Assembly: GCF_023734095.1 (NCBI RefSeq)
Contig: NZ_AP024620.1
Coordinates: 988,501 to 1,052,500 of the forward strand
Reading direction: 5' to 3'
DNA: 64,000 bases
From: Moorella sp. Hama-1
GTDB taxonomy: Bacteria > Bacillota > DSM-521 > Neomoorellales > Neomoorellaceae
Part shown: positions 17,926 through 27,012 of the stretch, piece after piece
Position numbering within the stretch: position 1 is the stretch's first letter
Layout: each line of letters opens with the position of its first letter
The notes under the pieces: model-generated
Database searches by the model: none
What the model was told of the DNA's origin: nothing
The model's input: the letters and a program-made list of their open reading frames with translations, nothing else
Position numbers and translations under genes: made by a program

Positions 17926-18857
17926 CCGAGGAACGGGAAGTAGTGGTGCCCCTGGAGGCCAGGGGCGAGCGCCTGGATGCCTGGTTGGCCGGGGTGCTGC
18001 CGGAGGTATCTCGTTCCCGGGTGCAACAGCTCCTGGAGGCCGGGGAGATAACCCTGGTCGAAGGGAAGCCTTTAAAGGCCAACTATCGCCTGCGCGGCGG
18101 CGAGAGGGTCCAGGTGCGGCTACCGAAACCGGCTCGGTTGGAGGTTAAGCCGGAAGCTATTCCTTTAGACATCCTCTATGAAGACGAGGATATCATCGTC
18201 GTCAACAAACCCCAGGGCATGGTCGTCCACCCGGCGCCGGGGAGTGCGAGGGGCACCCTGGTGAACGCCCTTTTATATCACTGCCGGGACCTGTCGGGGA
18301 TTAACGGCGTCCTGCGTCCGGGCATCGTCCACCGCCTGGACAAGGATACCTCCGGCATCCTGGTGGCGGCCAAAAACGACGCTGCCCACCGCGGCCTGGC
18401 AGCCCAGATCAAAGACCACAGCGTGAAAAGGGTCTACCTAGCCCTGGTTCACGGGACGGTGGCGGAACCAGCAGGCCGGGTCGAGGCGCCCATTGGGCGT
18501 CACCCCGTCGACCGGCAGCGGATGGCTGTTACCCTGAAAAACTCCCGCCCGGCCGTTACCCATTACCGGGTAGTAGAGCATTTTCCCAGGTATACACTCC
18601 TGGAGGCGCGCCTGGAAACAGGACGTACCCACCAGATCCGCGTTCATATGGCCTTCATCGGCCACCCGGTGGTCGGCGACCCCAAATACGGCCCTCGTCG
18701 GTGCCCCTTTACTGTGCCCGGGCAACTCCTCCATGCCGGTTGTCTGGGTTTTGTTCACCCTGTACGTGGCGATTACCTGGAATTTACCACACCACCGCCG
18801 GCGATTTTTTTACAGGTCCTGGACCAGCTGCGCCGGGAGAAAACGGGGGAGGGATAG
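17922..18857 (+). CDS. 23S rRNA pseudouridine synthase, RluD/RluA family
   Basis: This 311-aa enzyme has an N-terminal S4 RNA-binding domain (RLDAWLAGVLPEVSRSRVQQLLEAGEITL) and the RluA catalytic core, with the Asp in HRLDKDTSGILVAAK. It ends with the GRTHQIRVHMAFIGHPVVGDPKYG block. GTG at 17922 overlaps the lspA stop by 4 nt, suggesting translational coupling. The lspA-rluD order is common in Firmicutes (YlyB in Bacillus). Confidence 0.93.
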   Translation: MTEEREVVVPLEARGERLDAWLAGVLPEVSRSRVQQLLEAGEITLVEGKPLKANYRLRGGERVQVRLPKPARLEVKPEAIPLDILYEDEDIIVVNKPQGMVVHPAPGSARGTLVNALLYHCRDLSGINGVLRPGIVHRLDKDTSGILVAAKNDAAHRGLAAQIKDHSVKRVYLALVHGTVAEPAGRVEAPIGRHPVDRQRMAVTLKNSRPAVTHYRVVEHFPRYTLLEARLETGRTHQIRVHMAFIGHPVVGDPKYGPRRCPFTVPGQLLHAGCLGFVHPVRGDYLEFTTPPPAIFLQVLDQLRREKTGEG

Positions 18858-18863
18858 CTAGCT

Positions 18864-19103
18864 ATGACAGGGGAATGGGTAACTATTGCCATCCGGGACG
18901 CCATCGAGGCCCAGTTGATTAAAGGCCTACTCGAATCTTCGGGCTTTCTGGTCCGCTTGCAGGCCGAACCCCTGGGCAAGGTTTATGGTTTAACTGTAAG
19001 TCCCATGGGTATGGTCCTGGTCCAGGTGCCGGCGCCGGTAGCTAAACAGGCCCGGTCCCTCCTGGCGGCTGAGAGCGGGGATGCTTCTCCAGAGGGATAC
19101 TAG
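18864..19103 (+). CDS. DUF2007-like small protein
   Basis: This 79-aa protein (WVTIAIRDAIEAQLIKGLLESSGFLVRLQAEPLGKVYGL...GMVLVQVPAPVAKQARSLL) has the alternating strand-helix pattern of DUF2007 'putative signal transducing' proteins. ATG start 6 nt after rluD. No specific function can be assigned. Confidence 0.65.
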   Translation: MTGEWVTIAIRDAIEAQLIKGLLESSGFLVRLQAEPLGKVYGLTVSPMGMVLVQVPAPVAKQARSLLAAESGDASPEGY

Positions 19104-19202
19104 CACCCCCCCGCCTGGCGCTACGGTTAAGTCAACCCGGTGCTAATTTTATAGCTTTTTTAACGGATTTAACGGAACTCGATTTGTGGGAGAGGACACC
19201 CT

Positions 19203-20063
19203 GTGGCGGGTAAACTCCAGAACAGGCTGAATGACTTGGACGGCCGGGAGTGGCTCTACTGGACCGACACCCTCTATATCACCGCCTACCCTCCTGATGC
19301 CACCCATCCTTTGCGTAAAAAACACGGCGCCATGAAACCCCCGGAGGTCATGGCGGAGATTATCCGTTTTTTTACCAAGAAGGGAGAATTAGTTCTTGAT
19401 CCCTTCGCCGGGGTGGGGGGAACCCTCCTGGGAGCGGCCCTGACTGGCCGGCCCAGCCTGGGCTTTGAACTGGATCCCCGCTGGGTGGATATCTACCGGA
19501 CCATTCAGAGGGATTTTGTCGTCGCTGATGGTATGTTCCGCCGCCGGGATGAAGTAATAACCGGTGGGGAGACCATCACCAGCAGGTCCATCGACGGGGA
19601 GATGCGCCAGGGTGATTGCCTGGAACTGCTGCGGCAGTTGGCGGCGGAATCGATAGCTGCAGTTATTACCGATCCACCTTATGGTATAAACCACGGGGCA
19701 CGAGGGTTTCCCGGCGAGACTAACTTTAATATGACTGCCAATGTCGCGGCTGCCGACCTGGGCCAGGCCCCGGACCTGGCTTCTTTTCTCCACCGCCTGC
19801 GGGAGATAGGAGACGAGATCCACCGGGTCCTCCAGCCCGGACGCTACCTGGTTATGCTGGTGGGGGACCGCTACCAGGAGGGAGAGTATGTGCCCCTGGG
19901 CTTCCTGGTAGCCCAGGCCCTGCGCCAGGTCGGGTTTAAATTTAAAGGAGTCAGGATCTGGTCCAACAAGGCCACCCGCCGGCCCCTGAAACCCTATGCC
20001 GTCAAATCCGTCTTTGTCCCCAACATCACCCACCAGAATATCCTCATCCTACGGAAGGAGTAA
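19203..20063 (+). CDS. Solitary DNA methyltransferase (N4/N6-adenine or cytosine type)
   Basis: This 286-aa SAM-dependent DNA methylase has motif I as LDPFAGVGGTLLGA at about residues 63-76 and the catalytic DPPYG at about 158-162. The motif order I then IV is the reverse of the beta class. No cognate nuclease is nearby, so an orphan regulatory or protective role is possible. GTG start at 19203 follows GGGAGAGG. Base composition is like its neighbours, so recent transfer is not suggested. Confidence 0.8.
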   Translation: MAGKLQNRLNDLDGREWLYWTDTLYITAYPPDATHPLRKKHGAMKPPEVMAEIIRFFTKKGELVLDPFAGVGGTLLGAALTGRPSLGFELDPRWVDIYRTIQRDFVVADGMFRRRDEVITGGETITSRSIDGEMRQGDCLELLRQLAAESIAAVITDPPYGINHGARGFPGETNFNMTANVAAADLGQAPDLASFLHRLREIGDEIHRVLQPGRYLVMLVGDRYQEGEYVPLGFLVAQALRQVGFKFKGVRIWSNKATRRPLKPYAVKSVFVPNITHQNILILRKE

Positions 20064-20065
20064 CT

Positions 20066-21007
20066 ATGCAGGAGCTATTATCTGTGGGGGCGCAGGTAGG
20101 AGCCCTCTTTTTCTTTGTGGCCCTGGGCTTCCTGGGCCGGCGCCGGCAAATCCTTAATACCCAGGGCGATAAGGTGATCTCGGACATTATCTTTTACTTC
20201 ACCATGCCGGCCCTGACTGTCACCTCCATGAATTTGAAGGTCTCATCGGCGGAATTGACCAATGCCTGGCTCATTCTGGCGGCCTCCCTGATCCTGGTTT
20301 TACTTTCCTACGTTTTGACCATCCTGGTGGCGGCCGCCCTGCACCTGTCCCCGCGGGCGGCTTATGCCTTTCAATTCGCCACCGCCTTTGGCAATGTGGC
20401 CTACCTGGGTTTCCCGGTAGCCTATATCCTCTTTGGCCGGCTGGGGGTTTTCTATGCCGCCATGTACGCCCTGGGCCATAACCTCCTTTTCTGGACCCTG
20501 GGGGTATGGCTGATGCAGGATCACGACCAGCAGAAGAGACTGGACTGGCGCCAGATTTTTAATATCAACGTCTTGGCCATTGTCCTGGGCTTCGCCCTGG
20601 CCCTCCTCCGCTGGCAGATACCGGAGCTAATCTTCCATCCCCTGGATAGCCTGGGCCAGGCCACGGTGCCCCTGGCCCTCCTCCTGGTAGGCTCCATGCT
20701 GGCCGAGTCACCCCTGGGCACCCTGGCGGGTAATAAGACCGTCTACCTGATGACTATTATCAGGTTGCTAATTTTCCCGGCCCTGGCCCTTCTGGTAATG
20801 GTTATGTTGCCATCCTGGGATAAAATGGCACGCTCCCTGATTATCATCCAGATGGCCATGCCGGCGGCAGCCATCGCCCCGGCGGTAGCTCGGAAGTATG
20901 ACGGCGACTACAATCTGGTTTCCGAAGGGGTAGTGGCCACTACCTTGCTTTCCCTGTTAACCATACCCCTGTGGGCCTGGTTAGCAAATTACCAAATAAT
21001 GACATAA
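20066..21007 (+). CDS. AEC (auxin efflux carrier-like) family transporter
   Basis: This 313-aa membrane protein has about ten hydrophobic segments in the two-half AEC pattern, including FGNVAYLGFPVAY and the C-terminal AMPAAAIAPAVARKYDGDYNLVSEGVVATTLLSLLTIPLW. Family members export or import small carboxylates. The substrate cannot be read from sequence. It starts 2 nt after the methylase gene, so the two share a transcript. Confidence 0.85.
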   Translation: MQELLSVGAQVGALFFFVALGFLGRRRQILNTQGDKVISDIIFYFTMPALTVTSMNLKVSSAELTNAWLILAASLILVLLSYVLTILVAAALHLSPRAAYAFQFATAFGNVAYLGFPVAYILFGRLGVFYAAMYALGHNLLFWTLGVWLMQDHDQQKRLDWRQIFNINVLAIVLGFALALLRWQIPELIFHPLDSLGQATVPLALLLVGSMLAESPLGTLAGNKTVYLMTIIRLLIFPALALLVMVMLPSWDKMARSLIIIQMAMPAAAIAPAVARKYDGDYNLVSEGVVATTLLSLLTIPLWAWLANYQIMT

Positions 21008-21101
21008 AAAACCATTTTTCTAGCAGGAAAAAGATGGATGGGTGTCAAATATTACCTGGTAATTAATGGTGAACCCTAAAAACCAGGAAGAGGTGACACC
21101 C

Positions 21102-22739
21102 GTGGCCAAAAAGCCGAAAAATGTACCGGCACCCAAGATAACCAAAGTTAAGGTAATGGGGAAAATAGATTCCCTCACGGACCTGCTGAAGCTGCGCCTG
21201 TTTGAGTACTCCCCCCAGGCTGTAGACGAACTGGTCGACGAAGCCAGGCAGCGTCTGCTCCCCAACCAGCTGCCGGCCAAGGTGCAAAAAAACGTCAACC
21301 GCTGTTTGACCAAGAACCCCTGCTTTCGCAGTGAGGGCAAGGGCCTCTGGTGCCTGCGCCTGGACGGCCTGAAGGATAACGACGCCGGCCACCGGGTCCT
21401 CCAGGCCCACGGCGATGCCCTACGCTTGCATGAGATCAACCAGGAATTAAAAGAAGCTGGGAAACCGGAGATACCGGGAGAGCAGAAGCTGGTATCCGAC
21501 GGGCGTTTTATCAGGCTTAAAGATGGCCGTTGGGGCTTGATTCACTGGTCTTATATCGAACCGGAAACGGCGGCGGAGGTGGAGAAGGGGCAGAAGGAAG
21601 TGGCAGCGACAGCCGGGGCGGTTACCGGGAAGAATGCCCCCGGAAATAATCAGGTGGCGGCGGCCGCACCGGCGGCCGCAACTAACGGTAAACCGGCTGC
21701 GGTAGCAGCAACAGCGGCGCCTGCCCCTAACGGTAAACTTACAGCCGTATCCCCCCACAGCAGTGAAGTTGATCTATCAGCATCGGGGGTGCCCTCTACC
21801 GGGGCTAAACCTTCTTTGACTGTCCCGGCGGCAACCCCTGCCAATGACAAAAAGGCCATGGCGGCCGCGACAACAAATTCTGCCAGTAGTAAATCCGGGT
21901 TTACCGCTCCGGCGCCGGTTTCCCTGTCGGCCGAAAAATCCGGCTCTAACCCGGCCATTACCGGAGCGTCCATCCTGCCCCTGGCCAAACCCGTCCCGGC
22001 CGGTGAACAGGAATCTAAAGATACCGATTTCTGGGACAAGCTCTTTCCCCTGAAACATACCGGCGAGAAAGTGACGCCGGCATCCCCGGCGAAGTTAACA
22101 CCGGCTACTGCCCGGGAAAACAGGGAAGGTCCGGCCTGGGAAGAGATAGCCGCCGGGGCCGAGGCGGCCAGCCTTTCCCTGGATACAGGCCGGTCGAGCT
22201 GGGCACCCAAGGAGTTCAGCCTGATTAACGGTGGTAAGTCTGGCTCCAGTCGCCCGGGGGAAGCCAGGGACGCCGAAAGGGAGAAACTGCAGCAGGAAAT
22301 CGCGGACCTACGACAGGAAAATAAAAACCTCCTGGGGGATCTGGAGAAGCTTCACCGGCGCAAAGAAGAGCTGCGCCAGGAATTGACCCAATTGGAGGAA
22401 CAGCTGGTCAACCTGCGGGTGGAACGGGATACCCTGAAGAAGCGGGTGAGCCACCTGGAGACGCGCTTGATGCAGCTCCAGGGTACTTTGAATAAAACCG
22501 TCAGCGACGCCCAGGCAGAGCAGTCGCGCCTGAAACAGCAGTTGCGGGAGCAGGAATACCGCCTCCAGACTACCCTCATCGCCAACGAGGACCTGGAAAG
22601 GACGGTGGCCGACCTGCAACAGGAACGCCAGGATTTAAAACGCCGGCTCTCTTTCTGGCCGGTGCGCCTGGCCCTGCGCCTGGCCGCCCTCCTGGGTTTC
22701 AGCCTACCCCGGGAAAAAGCCCGGGCTTATGGGCGCTAA
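21102..22739 (+). CDS. Unknown protein with winged-helix-like N-terminus and C-terminal coiled coil
   Basis: I do not recognise this 545-aa product as a named family. Residues about 20-75 and 95-145 look like two tandem winged-helix modules of HARE-HTH/RNA polymerase delta type, each ending in a Trp-containing strand (KGLWCLRL; DGRWGLIHW). A 250-residue low-complexity Ala/Pro/Ser/Thr linker follows. A heptad coiled coil (about 395-515) then leads to a basic, slightly hydrophobic tail. GTG at 21102 has AGGAAGAGG upstream, while ATG at 21066 in the same frame has no clear site. A DNA- or polymerase-binding scaffold is a guess. Confidence 0.55.
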   Translation: MAKKPKNVPAPKITKVKVMGKIDSLTDLLKLRLFEYSPQAVDELVDEARQRLLPNQLPAKVQKNVNRCLTKNPCFRSEGKGLWCLRLDGLKDNDAGHRVLQAHGDALRLHEINQELKEAGKPEIPGEQKLVSDGRFIRLKDGRWGLIHWSYIEPETAAEVEKGQKEVAATAGAVTGKNAPGNNQVAAAAPAAATNGKPAAVAATAAPAPNGKLTAVSPHSSEVDLSASGVPSTGAKPSLTVPAATPANDKKAMAAATTNSASSKSGFTAPAPVSLSAEKSGSNPAITGASILPLAKPVPAGEQESKDTDFWDKLFPLKHTGEKVTPASPAKLTPATARENREGPAWEEIAAGAEAASLSLDTGRSSWAPKEFSLINGGKSGSSRPGEARDAEREKLQQEIADLRQENKNLLGDLEKLHRRKEELRQELTQLEEQLVNLRVERDTLKKRVSHLETRLMQLQGTLNKTVSDAQAEQSRLKQQLREQEYRLQTTLIANEDLERTVADLQQERQDLKRRLSFWPVRLALRLAALLGFSLPREKARAYGR

Positions 22740-22742
22740 ATC

Positions 22743-22772
22743 TTGCTAACAGAGGCAGGCATAGCTTATAAT
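22743..22772 (+). promoter_or_regulatory. Sigma-A-type promoter of the ABC exporter operon
   Basis: TTGCTA (22743-22748), an 18-bp spacer and TATAAT (22767-22772). It starts immediately after the stop of the upstream unknown gene. Confidence 0.6.
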
Positions 22773-22785
22773 ATTGGTAAATCCT

Positions 22786-22810
22786 TACCCCGAGGCATCG
22801 GGGTATTTTT
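22786..22810 (+). terminator. Terminator-like hairpin just downstream of a promoter
   Basis: TACCCCGA pairs with TCGGGGTA across GGCA, followed by TTTTTG. It can end read-through from the upstream gene. Because the promoter at 22743-22772 lies before it, it would also sit at the very 5' end of the ABC operon mRNA. Confidence 0.75.
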
Positions 22811-22826
22811 GTGAGGGAGCGCACCA

Positions 22827-23747
22827 GTGACTGAGGTTGTCCGGGCCCGGGGCCTGATGAAAAGGTATAATGGTTTCCCAGCTGTTAAGGGGATAGACTT
22901 CGACGTACGGCCGGGGGAGTGCTTCGGTTTCCTGGGGCCCAACGGCGCCGGGAAGACTACGACTATTAAAATGATCTGCTGTTTCACCCCGGTTAGCGGG
23001 GGCAGCCTGGAGGTGCTGGGGTACGATGTCCGCCGCCAGCCGCGAGAGATTAAGGCCCGGCTGGGGGTGGTGCCCCAGGAGGACAACCTGGACCCGGAGC
23101 TGACGGTGGCCGAAAACCTGCTCCTCTACGCCGGCTACTTTGACCTGCCCAGGCTGGCGGCACGGCAGCGGGTGGAGGAGCTCCTAGCCTTTGCCAATTT
23201 GGAGGATAAGGCGGCGGTAGAAGTCGAGCACCTCTCCGGGGGGATGAAGAGGCGCCTGGCCATCGCCCGGGGTCTGATTAACAGGCCGCAACTCCTCATC
23301 CTGGACGAGCCCACTACCGGCCTGGACCCGGAGGCCCGGCGCCTGGTGTGGGAAAAGATGCGTCAGTTAAAGGCTGGCGGTGTGACCCTGATTCTCACCA
23401 CCCATTACCTGGAAGAGGCGGCCCAGCTCTGTGACCGTCTGGTGATTATGGATCAGGGAGTAATCCTGGAGGAAGGGGCGCCGCGGGAGCTAGTGGAGCA
23501 CCATGTCGGCCGGGAGGTCCTGGAACTGGCGCCGGTGAACGGCAAGGCCGGAGAGATTTTACCCCTGGTGGCCGGGGAAGTACTGGCCCACCACACCATT
23601 GGCCAGACCCTCTATTTATATACCAGCAACGGCCGCCGCCTCTGGCAGCAGGTACAGGGCCTCGACGGCAACTTCAGCCACCAGGCCCTGCGGCCGGCCA
23701 CCCTGGAGGATGTCTTTTTGAAACTGACAGGAAGAAATCTTTCCTAA
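22827..23747 (+). CDS. ABC-2 type exporter, ATP-binding subunit
   Basis: This 306-aa ATPase has Walker A GPNGAGKTTTIKM, a Q-loop, the signature HLSGGMKRRLAIARG and Walker B LLILDEPTTGLDPE, then the H-loop THYLEEA. The C-terminal ~80 residues resemble those of NodI/DrrA-type exporters. GTG start. The membrane partner follows 15 nt later. The substrate (drug, polysaccharide or lipid) is not evident. Confidence 0.9.
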   Translation: MTEVVRARGLMKRYNGFPAVKGIDFDVRPGECFGFLGPNGAGKTTTIKMICCFTPVSGGSLEVLGYDVRRQPREIKARLGVVPQEDNLDPELTVAENLLLYAGYFDLPRLAARQRVEELLAFANLEDKAAVEVEHLSGGMKRRLAIARGLINRPQLLILDEPTTGLDPEARRLVWEKMRQLKAGGVTLILTTHYLEEAAQLCDRLVIMDQGVILEEGAPRELVEHHVGREVLELAPVNGKAGEILPLVAGEVLAHHTIGQTLYLYTSNGRRLWQQVQGLDGNFSHQALRPATLEDVFLKLTGRNLS

Positions 23748-23762
23748 GGGGATCATGTGCAG

Positions 23763-24524
23763 ATGGATATCTCCTATCGTGCCTGGAAGGTTTTTTGGCG
23801 TGACTTTGTCGTCTTTCGTAAGACCTGGCTGACCAACATCATGTTCAATTTTCTGGAGCCCCTCCTCTACCTGGCAGCCATGGGCTACGGTATGGGTTAC
23901 TACGTCCCGGCCATCCAGGGAATGACCTACCTTCAGTTCCTGGCCCCGGGCCTGATCGCTTCCTCGGCCATGTGGGCCACGGCCTCTGAATGTACCTACG
24001 ATAGCTTTGTCCGGATGAAGTTCCAGAAGACCTACCATGCCATTGTCGCCACACCGGTGAACCTGGATGAAGTAGTGGTGGGTGAGATGCTCTTTGGAAC
24101 CTTTAAAAGCGTCCTCTACGGCTCAGTAATCCTGCTGGTTATTTTTCTCCTGGGCCTGGTGCCCTCGCCGGCAGCCCTGTTGGTATTGCCGGTTCTGGTC
24201 TTATGTGGCCTGGCTTTCGCCGAACTGGGGATGATCTGGACGGGCCTGGTGCCGAAGATAGATACCTTTAGCTACTTTTTCACCCTGATCATCACGCCCA
24301 TGTTCCTTTTTGCCGGGGTTTTCTTTCCCCTGGATGCCATGCCGGTGTTTGTCCAACGCCTGGCCTGGCTAATTCCCCTTTACCATGTAGTCGAACTGGT
24401 GCGGCCCCTGGTCCTGGGACAGTTGAGCTGGTCCCTTCTGGGGCATGTGGCCTGGTTGGTCGTCTTTATTGCTATTTTTTTCTATCCACCCATTTACCTC
24501 CTGCGTCGGCGGTTGAATGGCTGA
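23763..24524 (+). CDS. ABC-2 type exporter, permease subunit (NodJ-like)
   Basis: This 253-aa protein has about six transmembrane segments and the ABC-2 features FLEPLLYLAAMGYGMG, ITPMFLFAGVFFPLDAMP and RLAWLIPLYHVVELVRPL, as in NodJ/DrrB permeases. ATG at 23763 (10 nt after AAGGGG) is preferred. GTG at 23757 is an alternative. It forms an operon with the preceding ATPase. Confidence 0.88.
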   Translation: MDISYRAWKVFWRDFVVFRKTWLTNIMFNFLEPLLYLAAMGYGMGYYVPAIQGMTYLQFLAPGLIASSAMWATASECTYDSFVRMKFQKTYHAIVATPVNLDEVVVGEMLFGTFKSVLYGSVILLVIFLLGLVPSPAALLVLPVLVLCGLAFAELGMIWTGLVPKIDTFSYFFTLIITPMFLFAGVFFPLDAMPVFVQRLAWLIPLYHVVELVRPLVLGQLSWSLLGHVAWLVVFIAIFFYPPIYLLRRRLNG

Positions 24525-24711
24525 ACTGGTGCAACCGCGGTTTAACATGCCGGGAACCCTCGTCGCATCATTTCGGTGCAGTTTTCCGGTCCATCCCTGG
24601 ACCAGTAATTTGCCTTGCCTGGGATAAATCGCTATCCAGGGCAAAAACTTGTCCCAGGATGAAGGATGTGCTATCCTTGGTTTAGGGAAATTTAGATAGG
24701 GGGCAATCACT

Positions 24712-24879
24712 ATTATTACCTTCGGTACACTCTTCAGTCCCTACGCCTGGGTGCTAATTATCGGCGCCGCCCTGGTTATCTTTGGCCCGAAGAAGCTGCC
24801 GGAAATCGGTCGGGGCCTGGGCCGGACGGTCAAAGAGTTTAAGAAAGGCCTGGATCAGGACGAAAGGGATAAGAAATAA
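24712..24879 (+). CDS. tatA: Twin-arginine translocase subunit TatA/TatE, non-standard ATT start
   Basis: An open frame encodes [16 protein letters not shown], then [30 protein letters not shown] and an acidic/basic tail, 54-56 residues. It has the single TM helix, FGPKKLPE hinge and amphipathic helix of TatA. A TAG at 24697-24699 closes the frame and no ATG/GTG/TTG lies between it and the TM segment. The start must therefore be ATT at 24712 (9 nt after TAGGGGG) or ATT at 24715. tatC is not in the window. This gene would be missed by standard start rules. Confidence 0.85.
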   Translation: MITFGTLFSPYAWVLIIGAALVIFGPKKLPEIGRGLGRTVKEFKKGLDQDERDKK

Positions 24880-25145
24880 TAGGCGACACAAAAGGTACTA
24901 GAAGGAACTACTCAGACCACCGCCGGTTTTAGCCGCTCCCGTTACATACCATTAGTATGGCGAAACCTGGCTAGCCGCATTGGTCTGCCGTGCTGCGCTG
25001 TAAGGCTGACCGGCCAGGCAGGCTAATTAGTTACCTAGAAGGTACTAGAAGGCAATAAAGGATGCTAAATAAGCAATATCACAGATAAGATTACCGAAGA
25101 TGATGGGAGATAGTAAGAAATAAGGGCTATGTGGGAGGCTTTGCC
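24880..25145 (+). other. Non-coding region with nested inverted repeats and CTAGAAGG direct repeats
   Basis: No gene is seen. CAGACCA (24913-24919) can pair with TGGTCTG (24981-24987), enclosing GGTTT/AAACC and an ATAC/GTAT hairpin. GGTACTAGAAGG occurs at 24894-24905 and again at 25041-25052, with a third CTAGAAGG at 25035. It could be a structured leader of the DUF1786 gene or a small insertion flanked by repeats. It matches no riboswitch I recognise. Confidence 0.45.
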
Positions 25146-26189
25146 GTGCTCAACCGACCCTTGCTGGCCATTGATATTGGCGGCGGTACCCAGGACATTC
25201 TTCTTTACCGCCCGGACCAGCCCCTGGAGAACTGCGTCCAGCTCATCCTGCCCTCACCGACGGTCATTTGCGGCCGCCAGGTGGAGGCGGCTACAGCCGC
25301 CCGCCGGGATGTTTTTCTCACCGGCCGCCTCATGGGCGGCGGTTACCTGGTGGGCGCCCTGCGCCGCCACCTGGCCGCCGGCTGCCAAGCCTATGCTACG
25401 GAGACAGCAGCCCGGACGGTCTATGACGACCTGGACCGGGTGCGCCAACTGGGGATAGTCATAACTGACCAGCCGCCGGAGGACGCTGTTACTATCAAAA
25501 CCGGCGACGTAGACCTGGCGGCCCTGGCCGGGAGCCTGGCACCCTACGGGGTTAAACTGCCGGCAGAGATAGCCGTCGCTGTCCTGGATCACGGTGAAGC
25601 GCCCAGGGGTACCAGCGACCGTGTTTTCCGCTTTAAACACTGGCAGCGCTTTGTCGCCGGGGGCGGGCGCCTGGAGGACCTCCTCTACCGGGAACCGCCG
25701 GCCTACCTCACCCGCATGCTGGCCGTCCGGGAGCAGGCCCCCGGTGCCTGGCTCATGGACACCGGGGCGGCCGCCCTGTGGGGCGCCCTGGAAGATGCCC
25801 GGGTGGCAGCCCACCGGGAGGAAGGCCTGGTTATCATCAACTGCGGCAACCAGCACACCATCGGCGTCCTGGTCCAGGGGCAGCGGGTGCTGGGGCTCTT
25901 TGAGCATCATACCAGCTGCCTCAGCGGCCACAAACTGGCTGCCTTTGTCGAAAAGCTGCGCTCCGGGGAGCTGACTAACGCCGAGATCTTTAACGACGGC
26001 GGCCACGGCTGTTATATTGACCCCTCTTACCGGCCGGGAGGCAGCTACCAGTTTGTAGCCGTGACGGGGCCGCAACGCCGCCTGACCATCCACCAGGATT
26101 ACTACTGGGCCGCTCCCCACGGCGATATGATGCTCAGCGGCTGCTTCGGCCTGATAGCAGCAGTGGCGGGGGCGAAAATTAACCCTTGA
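25146..26189 (+). CDS. DUF1786 family protein
   Basis: This 347-aa protein has an N-terminal actin/hexokinase-like phosphate motif (LLAIDIGGGTQDILLY) and the conserved blocks FLTGRLMGGGYLVGALRRHL, LDHGEAP, MDTGAAALWGAL, INCGNQHTIG and HHTSCLSGHKL. This is the DUF1786 (COG4012) family, best known in methanogens and anaerobes, with no established function. GTG at 25146 is 8 nt after GGGAGG. The longer start at 25131 lies across that site. The PyrR-controlled operon begins downstream. Confidence 0.8.
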   Translation: MLNRPLLAIDIGGGTQDILLYRPDQPLENCVQLILPSPTVICGRQVEAATAARRDVFLTGRLMGGGYLVGALRRHLAAGCQAYATETAARTVYDDLDRVRQLGIVITDQPPEDAVTIKTGDVDLAALAGSLAPYGVKLPAEIAVAVLDHGEAPRGTSDRVFRFKHWQRFVAGGGRLEDLLYREPPAYLTRMLAVREQAPGAWLMDTGAAALWGALEDARVAAHREEGLVIINCGNQHTIGVLVQGQRVLGLFEHHTSCLSGHKLAAFVEKLRSGELTNAEIFNDGGHGCYIDPSYRPGGSYQFVAVTGPQRRLTIHQDYYWAAPHGDMMLSGCFGLIAAVAGAKINP

Positions 26190-26238
26190 CAGGGGACAAG
26201 CTTTTGGACTAATATATCCCAGAAGGTCCTTTTAAGTT

Positions 26239-26911
<673 letters not shown>

Positions 26912-26915
26912 AATT

Positions 26916-26987
26916 AGTCCGGTGAGGCTGATAAGGATGACGGCGACGTTCTCCTTATTAGCCCGGCAAGCAATAAGGAGTTTTTTT
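26916..26987 (+). promoter_or_regulatory. PyrR-binding attenuator upstream of pyrB
   Basis: AGTCCGGTGAGGCT at 26916-26929 again fits the PyrR loop. The terminator is CTCCTTATT (26951-26959) pairing with AATAAGGAG (26972-26980), followed by seven T. The loop begins 5 nt after the pyrR stop codon. Confidence 0.9.
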
Positions 26988-27012
26988 ATGCCTGGAAAGG
27001 GAGGGACTTACT

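Noticed and set aside
19203-20063. Part of a restriction-modification system
   Set aside because: No nuclease gene is adjacent. Neighbours are rluD-type and transporter genes, and composition is native, so it is called solitary.
24880-25145. Cobalamin or molybdenum-cofactor riboswitch
   Set aside because: No matching conserved core was found by eye, so only a generic structured region is reported.
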